Shown piece after piece: positions 46,707-51,554 of a stretch of 51,554 nucleotides of DNA. Every line of letters starts with the position of its first letter. Position 1 is the first letter of the stretch. Source of the stretch: Leuconostoc gelidum subsp. gelidum KCTC 3527 (lineage in GTDB: Bacteria; Bacillota; Bacilli; Lactobacillales; Lactobacillaceae); the NCBI RefSeq assembly GCF_000166715.1, contig NZ_AEMI01000039.1, forward strand, positions 1 to 51,554, read 5' to 3'. The notes below the pieces were generated by a model, which saw only the letters and a list, made by a program, of their open reading frames with translations, was not told where the DNA came from and did no database searches. The position numbers and the translations under genes are program-made.

Positions 46707-48878
46707 ATGCCATTAAAAGAACTTAACTTGGATCAAGTGACTTATTTTGATTTAAATAATCAAGTCAATATTCCTAAAAATAATCAAATTCAGCTCGAAA
46801 AGGATCAAGAAGCACTTGATGCTTTTTTAAAAGAGAATGTCTGGCCAAATGTCATTCAGTTTGAATCATTAGCAGACCGCTTTGAGTGGTTGTTTGAAAA
46901 TGATTTTTTGGAACGTGCATTTATTGAGAAATACCGTCTTGCGTTTATTGAAAAATTGTACACTTATTTAGAAAGCCAACATTTTAATTTCAAGTCATTT
47001 ATGGCAGCATTCAAGTTTTATAATCAATACGCTTTGAAAACTAATGATGGGCAACATTACGTTGAAACCTATGTAGATCGTGTAGCAATGAATGCTTTAT
47101 ATTATGCCGATGGTCGTGAAGAATTAGCATTGCGTTTAGCTGACGAAATGATTCATCAACGTTATCAACCTGCCACACCGAGTTTTTTGAATGCTGGCCG
47201 TGCGCGTCGTGGTGAATTAGTGTCGTGCTTTATTATACAAACATCTGATGATATGAACTCGATTGGTCGAACAGTTAACTCAGCATTGCAATTGTCAAAA
47301 ATGGGTGGTGGTGTTGGTATCAATGTGTCAAATGTTCGAGAAGCTGGAGCCCCAGTTATGGGAATTGCGAATTCTGCTGGTGGTATTGTACCAATTATGA
47401 AATTACTGGAAGATTCCTTTACTTTTTCTTCCCAAGTTGGCGCGCGACAAGGTGCTGGTGTTGTTTATCTATCAGTGTTCCATCCTGATATCATGGCATT
47501 TCTGTCAACAAAAAAAGAAAATGCTGATGAAAAAATACGTGTTAAAACATTGTCATTGGGATTAACAATTCCTGATAAGTTTTATGATTTAGTGCGTAAA
47601 AACGACGTCATGTATCTATTTAGTCCAGTTGATGTTGAAAAAGTGTACGGCAAACCATTTAACTATATTGATATTACATCTGAATATGATAATATGGTGA
47701 ATAACGATAAGATTACTAAATATCATGTCAATGCACGTTTTTTGGAAGAAGAAATATCAAAATTGCAACAAGAATCTGGTTATCCCTATGTCATTAACAT
47801 TGATGTTGCTAATCGTGCCAATCCAATTGCTGGAAAAATTATTTCATCCAACTTATGTTCAGAAATTTTACAAGTACAAACACCATCTGAATTAGATAAT
47901 GGGCAACAGTATACGCGTTTAGGTTCAGATGTGAGTTGCAACTTGGGATCAATCAATATTGTTAATATGATGGCAACAAATAACTTTGGTGAATCAGTGG
48001 ATACAATGGTGCGTGCGTTGACATATGTATCAGACACATCAAACTTAGATGTTGTGCCATCAATTGCCAAGGGGAACACTGAAAAGCATGCCATTGGTTT
48101 AGGAGCTATGGGCTTAGCCGCTTACTTTGCTCAAAATAAAATGTATTATGGAGATGAGGAGTCTCTGGACTTTACAACAACATTCTTTATGACATTGAAT
48201 TATTATTCAATTAAAGCGTCGATGGCGATTGCTAAAGAACGAAACGACACTTTTTTTGAATTTGAAAAATCTACGTATGCTGATGGTTCTTACTTTGATA
48301 AGTATCTAGAGAAAGATTGGGCGCCGCGTACACAAAAAGTCGCTGTATCGTTTGCCAAACATAATATCCCAACGAAGCATGACTGGGCAGAATTAAAAGC
48401 TGATGTCGCAAAATATGGTATGTATAATGCCTATCGTCATGCTATTGCGCCAACAGGTTCTATTTCCTATGTTAATGATACAACAGCAACCTTATTGCCA
48501 ATTGTAAATAAAATAGAAGAACGTCAAGAGGGTATGATTGGAAAAGTTTATTATCCAGCTCCTGGTTTGAATAATGAAACAATGCCATACTACGTCTCAG
48601 CGTATGATATAGACATGCGTAAAGTGATTGATATCTATGCGGCTGCTCAGGAACATATCGATCAAGGAATGGCGTTAACTTTGTTTATGCGTTCGACGTT
48701 ATCAAATGATTTGTATGAATGGAAAAAAGGTCGAACAGATAAAATGACGACGCGTGATTTGACTATTTTACGTCATTATGCGTTTAACAAGGGAATCAAA
48801 TCATTGTACTATATACGAACATTTACTGATGATAACCAAGAATCAGGTGTGAATGAATGTGAGAGCTGCTCAATTTAG
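46707..48878 (+). CDS. nrdE: Class Ib ribonucleotide reductase large subunit
   Basis: NrdE reduces ribonucleoside diphosphates to deoxy forms with NrdF. The first active-site cysteine lies in GELVSCFII, the radical cysteine block in SSNLCSEILQ, and the third in SDVSCNLGSIN. The redox tail ends CESCSI. The 723 residues are normal, with no ATP-cone at the N-terminus. GTATAGAGGACAAAATTC precedes the ATG. A 13-pair AT-rich hairpin (48886-48921) follows. Confidence 0.97.
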   Translation: MPLKELNLDQVTYFDLNNQVNIPKNNQIQLEKDQEALDAFLKENVWPNVIQFESLADRFEWLFENDFLERAFIEKYRLAFIEKLYTYLESQHFNFKSFMAAFKFYNQYALKTNDGQHYVETYVDRVAMNALYYADGREELALRLADEMIHQRYQPATPSFLNAGRARRGELVSCFIIQTSDDMNSIGRTVNSALQLSKMGGGVGINVSNVREAGAPVMGIANSAGGIVPIMKLLEDSFTFSSQVGARQGAGVVYLSVFHPDIMAFLSTKKENADEKIRVKTLSLGLTIPDKFYDLVRKNDVMYLFSPVDVEKVYGKPFNYIDITSEYDNMVNNDKITKYHVNARFLEEEISKLQQESGYPYVINIDVANRANPIAGKIISSNLCSEILQVQTPSELDNGQQYTRLGSDVSCNLGSINIVNMMATNNFGESVDTMVRALTYVSDTSNLDVVPSIAKGNTEKHAIGLGAMGLAAYFAQNKMYYGDEESLDFTTTFFMTLNYYSIKASMAIAKERNDTFFEFEKSTYADGSYFDKYLEKDWAPRTQKVAVSFAKHNIPTKHDWAELKADVAKYGMYNAYRHAIAPTGSISYVNDTTATLLPIVNKIEERQEGMIGKVYYPAPGLNNETMPYYVSAYDIDMRKVIDIYAAAQEHIDQGMALTLFMRSTLSNDLYEWKKGRTDKMTTRDLTILRHYAFNKGIKSLYYIRTFTDDNQESGVNECESCSI

Positions 48879-48885
48879 TTTTAAA

Positions 48886-48921
48886 AATAAATCGTCTAAT
48901 TATTTGTGAGATGGTTTATTT
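48886..48921 (+). terminator. Hairpin between nrdE and nrdI
   Basis: AAATAAATCGTCT can pair with AGATGGTTTATTT along 13 positions (two G-T). No strong T-run follows, so it may be a processing or stability element rather than a full stop. Confidence 0.4.
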
Positions 48922-48962
48922 GTACATACAGCATAGCAGTAATTGAAGGACACTAATTATTT

Positions 48963-49403
48963 ATGACAAAAATCAATGTTTTATATACCTCAACTGAGGG
49001 GAACACACAATCTTTTGTGGAAAAATTACAAGTAGTGGCTGAAAAAAATGATGATATACTTGAAGCACGTATGATTGGTGATGAGACAGAGTACGCCAAT
49101 GAAACAGAACCCTATGTTGCCGTGGTTCCCACCTATTTAACTGGGGGAACGGGAATTGGTCCAGAAGTGACAGAAATTTTTACGAGTGCCTTAGGAGACT
49201 ATTTATCATTTGGGCGTAATAGTCAGTATTTAAAAGGTATTATTGGATCGGGAAATCGTAATTTCAATGTACAATTTAATTTAACAGCGTTACGTTATGC
49301 CGACAAATTTAATGTGCCAATGCTATTTGCCTTTGAACTGCGGGGTAGCATATTTGATGCAGAGAAAGCCTATAACTTAATAAAACCTTTATTTGGAGAA
49401 TAA
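48963..49403 (+). CDS. nrdI: Flavodoxin-like protein NrdI
   Basis: NrdI activates the metal-radical site of NrdF with FMN. The 146 residues carry the FMN loop YTSTEGNTQSFVEK and the family block VPTYLTGGTGIGPEVTE, then GIIGSGNRNFNVQF. The leader to the ATG has only a weak ribosome binding site. It sits between nrdE and nrdF instead of directly after nrdH. Confidence 0.95.
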   Translation: MTKINVLYTSTEGNTQSFVEKLQVVAEKNDDILEARMIGDETEYANETEPYVAVVPTYLTGGTGIGPEVTEIFTSALGDYLSFGRNSQYLKGIIGSGNRNFNVQFNLTALRYADKFNVPMLFAFELRGSIFDAEKAYNLIKPLFGE

Positions 49404-49408
49404 AACTT

Positions 49409-50386
49409 ATGAAACATTTAAAAGATAACTCATATACAGCAATTAACTGGAATACAATTGAAGATGAACTTGATAAGGCAACCTGGGAAAAATTGACACA
49501 ACAGTTTTGGCTCGATACACGTATTCCAATTTCCAACGATTTGAAAACGTGGCGTGGTAATATGTCAAATCAAGAACGTCAAACGATGAATTTGGTATTT
49601 GGTGGACTGACAACTTTGGATACATTGCAATCACAAGATGGCATGGCGCAATTAAAATTAGATGTTGTTAATCAAAAAGAAGAGGCAGTGTTGAATAATA
49701 TTCAATTTATGGAATCTGTTCATGCTAAGTCATATTCATCTATTTTTGAAACGTTAAATGAAAAAACAGAAATTGAAGCTATTTTTGATTGGGCTGATAC
49801 GAATGAATTTTTGCAATACAAGGCTAACCGTATTAATGGTATTTATCAAACTGGATCACCATTGCAAAAGAAAATAGCGTCAGTATTTTTGGAAACATTT
49901 CTGTTTTATTCTGGCTTTTATACACCGTTATATTTTTTAGGGCACAATAAAATGTTGAATGTTGCAGAAATTATTAAATTAATTATACGTGACGAATCTG
50001 TTCATGGCACATACATTGGTTATAAATTCCAAATCGGTTTTAACCAACTACCAGCAGGAGAAAAAAGTGAGTTACAAAGCTGGATGTATGATTTGCTTTA
50101 TGAATTATACGAAAATGAAGAGAAGTATACACATCAATTGTATGATGATTTAGGTTGGACAGAACAGGTGTTAACTTTCTTGCGTTACAACGCTAACAAG
50201 GCGTTAATGAACTTGGGTCAGGAGCCAATGTTTCCAGACGGTGCGGATGATGTCAACCCAGTTGTTATGAATGGCATTTCAACCTCAACGGCTAATCATG
50301 ACTTTTTCTCTGGTGTGGGAAATGGTTATTTACTTGGCGCAGTTGAAGCCATGGAAGAAGATGATTATAATATTAGCAATAATTGA
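49409..50386 (+). CDS. nrdF: Class Ib ribonucleotide reductase small subunit
   Basis: NrdF carries the metal site and tyrosyl radical. Ligands fit D in TTLDTLQS, E and H in FMESVHAKSY (the Y four after H is the radical site), E in LETFLFYSGF and E/H in IIRDESVHGTY. The 325 residues are normal. It follows nrdI by five bases with TTTGGAGAATAAAACTT as ribosome binding site. A strong terminator follows. Confidence 0.97.
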   Translation: MKHLKDNSYTAINWNTIEDELDKATWEKLTQQFWLDTRIPISNDLKTWRGNMSNQERQTMNLVFGGLTTLDTLQSQDGMAQLKLDVVNQKEEAVLNNIQFMESVHAKSYSSIFETLNEKTEIEAIFDWADTNEFLQYKANRINGIYQTGSPLQKKIASVFLETFLFYSGFYTPLYFLGHNKMLNVAEIIKLIIRDESVHGTYIGYKFQIGFNQLPAGEKSELQSWMYDLLYELYENEEKYTHQLYDDLGWTEQVLTFLRYNANKALMNLGQEPMFPDGADDVNPVVMNGISTSTANHDFFSGVGNGYLLGAVEAMEEDDYNISNN

Positions 50387-50390
50387 TCAT

Positions 50391-50439
50391 AAAATAAAAC
50401 CTCTTAATATCATTTAATGATATTAAGAGGTTTTATTTT
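50391..50439. terminator. Bidirectional terminator between nrdF and the PAP2 gene
   Basis: AAAATAAAACCTCTTAATAT is followed by its near-perfect complement (about 23 pairs) with A and T runs outside. It closes both converging genes. Confidence 0.9.
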
Positions 50440-51106
50440 AAATTTCATCGTGTTTAAATAATGCAATATGATTTTGTAAAAATATTGCTAGTTTGGGATA
50501 CAGAGAGGCAGAAAGAATAACCCAACTATAGGCAAACAAAACTGCTGCAACGGTATCACTGAAGAAATGGGCATTAAAGTAAATGCGACTTAGCATGGTC
50601 ATCAATCCTATTGTGATACTAATCCAATTAATTAGTACCTGCGTGTAGGTAGAATTTATGTTAGGAGTCACGAGAATTGCAATGATAAATATGACAATAA
50701 ATAAACCAAAGACATGCGTACTTGGAAACGAAGACGAACTATCAGCCAGTAAATGTCCTACTGGCCGTGTACGGCCAACAATAATCCTTATTAAGGCTAG
50801 AAATACATCACCTGATATAATAGTAGCAATGGTCCAAATGGCTGGTATATGAAGTTTGGCAATAATAAGAATACCAGCTAAAATAAGTATGTAAACAACA
50901 TCAACCACAGGATTGCCCAGAAAAGTAGCAATAGCCATCACAACGTCACCGTATCCGGTTTGTATGTTGGCAAACCAACGGTGGATGCTATTATCAAGCA
51001 TGGCTGGGAGTATGACATTAAATTTAATTAAGATGGCTAAGGTCATAGCAATGATACAACTGATGACTGCTTGCCGGCGTTGTTTGTTTGTAATAGATAC
51101 GATCAT
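50438..51106 (-). CDS. PAP2-family membrane phosphatase
   Basis: A phosphatidic acid/undecaprenyl pyrophosphate type phosphatase of 222 residues with about five hydrophobic segments. The three PAP2 motifs read RIIVGRTRP (arginine in place of the usual lysine), SFPSTH and SRIYFNAHFFSD. Substrate unknown; lipid carrier recycling is plausible. I chose ATG 51106, preceded by TTGGAG; a longer TTG start adds only five residues. A promoter (TTGTTT-17-TATACT, 51172-51144) lies upstream on the same strand. Confidence 0.87.
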   Translation of the reverse strand: MIVSITNKQRRQAVISCIIAMTLAILIKFNVILPAMLDNSIHRWFANIQTGYGDVVMAIATFLGNPVVDVVYILILAGILIIAKLHIPAIWTIATIISGDVFLALIRIIVGRTRPVGHLLADSSSSFPSTHVFGLFIVIFIIAILVTPNINSTYTQVLINWISITIGLMTMLSRIYFNAHFFSDTVAAVLFAYSWVILSASLYPKLAIFLQNHIALFKHDEI

Positions 51107-51143
51107 GTTGTACGACTCCAAATGCGGATTTTTACCTTACTCT

Positions 51144-51172
51144 AGTATAATGAAAGATACTGATATAAACAA
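51144..51172 (-). promoter_or_regulatory. Promoter of the PAP2 gene
   Basis: On the minus strand TTGTTT and TATACT are 17 bases apart, about 40 bases before the start codon. Confidence 0.6.
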
Positions 51173-51293
51173 GGCTATTGGAGCAGCAAATAAATAATAA
51201 TCCACTTATTTAGATTACAAATTCAAAAATTGTAGTTAACAATGTTTAATTTATTATCAAAAATATGTCATTGTAGGAATTTTCAAAAAGGGG

Positions 51294-51322
51294 TTGTCAA
51301 CTGTGCTGAAATTTGATATGAT
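51294..51322 (+). promoter_or_regulatory. Promoter of the tRNA genes
   Basis: TTGTCA at 51294-51299 and TATGAT at 51317-51322 are separated by 17 bases, 20 bases before tRNA-Tyr. Confidence 0.75.
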
Positions 51323-51342
51323 TATATAGTTGTTTGAGATAT

Positions 51343-51425
51343 GGGAGTGTAGCGAAGTCTGGCTAAACGCGACGGACTGTAACTCCGTTCCTTCGGGTTC
51401 GTAGGTTCGAATCCTACCGCTCCCA
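51343..51425 (+). tRNA. tRNA-Tyr (GTA anticodon)
   Basis: The cloverleaf has acceptor arms GGGAGTG and CGCTCCC, a long variable arm as expected for Tyr, anticodon loop CTGTAAC with GTA, and a TTCGAAT T-loop with GTAGG/CCTAC stem. No CCA is encoded. It is followed by a small hairpin and then tRNA-Gln. Confidence 0.95.
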
Positions 51426-51450
51426 TAGCCGATTTAATAGTTAACGGCTA
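51426..51450 (+). promoter_or_regulatory. Spacer hairpin between the two tRNAs
   Basis: TAGCCG and CGGCTA form a perfect six-pair stem around 13 bases. Likely a spacer in the joint tRNA precursor. Confidence 0.45.
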
Positions 51451-51464
51451 AAAAGATTAACTAT

Positions 51465-51536
51465 TGCCCCTTCGCCAAGTGGTAAGGCAGTGGTTTTTGG
51501 TACCGCTATGCGCTGGTTCGAATCCAGCAGGGGCAA
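51465..51536 (+). tRNA. tRNA-Gln (TTG anticodon)
   Basis: The acceptor arms are TGCCCCT and AGGGGCA, the D stem GCC/GGC, the anticodon loop TTTTGGT with TTG, and the T stem GCTGG/CCAGC. No CCA is encoded. It continues the tRNA cluster past the window end. Confidence 0.94.
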
Positions 51537-51554
51537 TATAATAAATTAAAAAGA

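Noticed and set aside
1-51554. CRISPR arrays, prophage, insertion sequences or defence islands
   Set aside because: No regular direct repeats, transposase, integrase or recognisable defence genes were seen; gene content is almost entirely housekeeping.

Overview
The window comes from a low-GC Gram-positive bacterium, most likely a Leuconostocaceae lactic acid bacterium and probably Leuconostoc. The evidence is the AT-rich coding, strong AGGAGG-type ribosome binding sites, a T-box leader before serS, ClpC, a class Ib ribonucleotide reductase, the ECF vitamin transporter module beside the ribosomal genes, and a SecA without the C-terminal zinc tail. The genus is inferred from protein character and gene order, not proven.

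Layout. 1-8.7 kb: T-box-controlled serS, then secA, prfB (without the usual programmed frameshift), clpC and, on the minus strand, a prepilin peptidase. 8.8-12.2 kb: str-type operon rpsL-rpsG-fusA, with four stem-loops between rpsG and fusA. 12.3-17.4 kb: a CynX-like MFS permease and a complete potABCD polyamine ABC operon. 17.4-28.8 kb: S10 and spc operons from rpsJ to adk. rpsN is missing from the spc operon; its place between rplE and rpsH holds a terminator and a new -10 element. 28.8-31.6 kb: alpha operon infA-rpmJ-rpsM-rpsK-rpoA-rplQ. 31.7-34.4 kb: a minus-strand pair, trans-polyprenyl diphosphate synthase and a type II NADH dehydrogenase fused to a DoxX-like membrane tail, sitting between rplQ and the ECF genes. 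34.6-39.0 kb: ecfA1-ecfA2-ecfT-truA, then rplM-rpsI behind a folded leader that fits the L13 autoregulatory type.

39.0-46.1 kb is more variable: a decayed MarR-like regulator fragment, a 14-TM-type MFS efflux pump, a DyP-type heme peroxidase, hflX with a terminator-like hairpin touching its start codon, a histidine phosphatase and a CNNM/CorC-type CBS membrane protein. 46.3-50.4 kb: nrdH-nrdE-nrdI-nrdF, with a LexA-box-like palindrome just upstream of its promoter. 50.4-51.5 kb: a PAP2 phosphatase, then tRNA-Tyr and tRNA-Gln.

Most of the window is housekeeping: translation, secretion, proteolysis and dNTP supply. I found no clear new defence or mobile system. The more unusual signals are regulatory RNA structures in leaders (hflX, fusA, infA, rpsK, rpsJ, rplM, secA), lineage-specific changes (prfB frameshift loss, rpsN loss, short-lid adenylate kinase) and a respiratory pair placed inside the ribosomal/ECF cluster. 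Promoters, hairpins and start sites were read by eye; no folding or database search was run.
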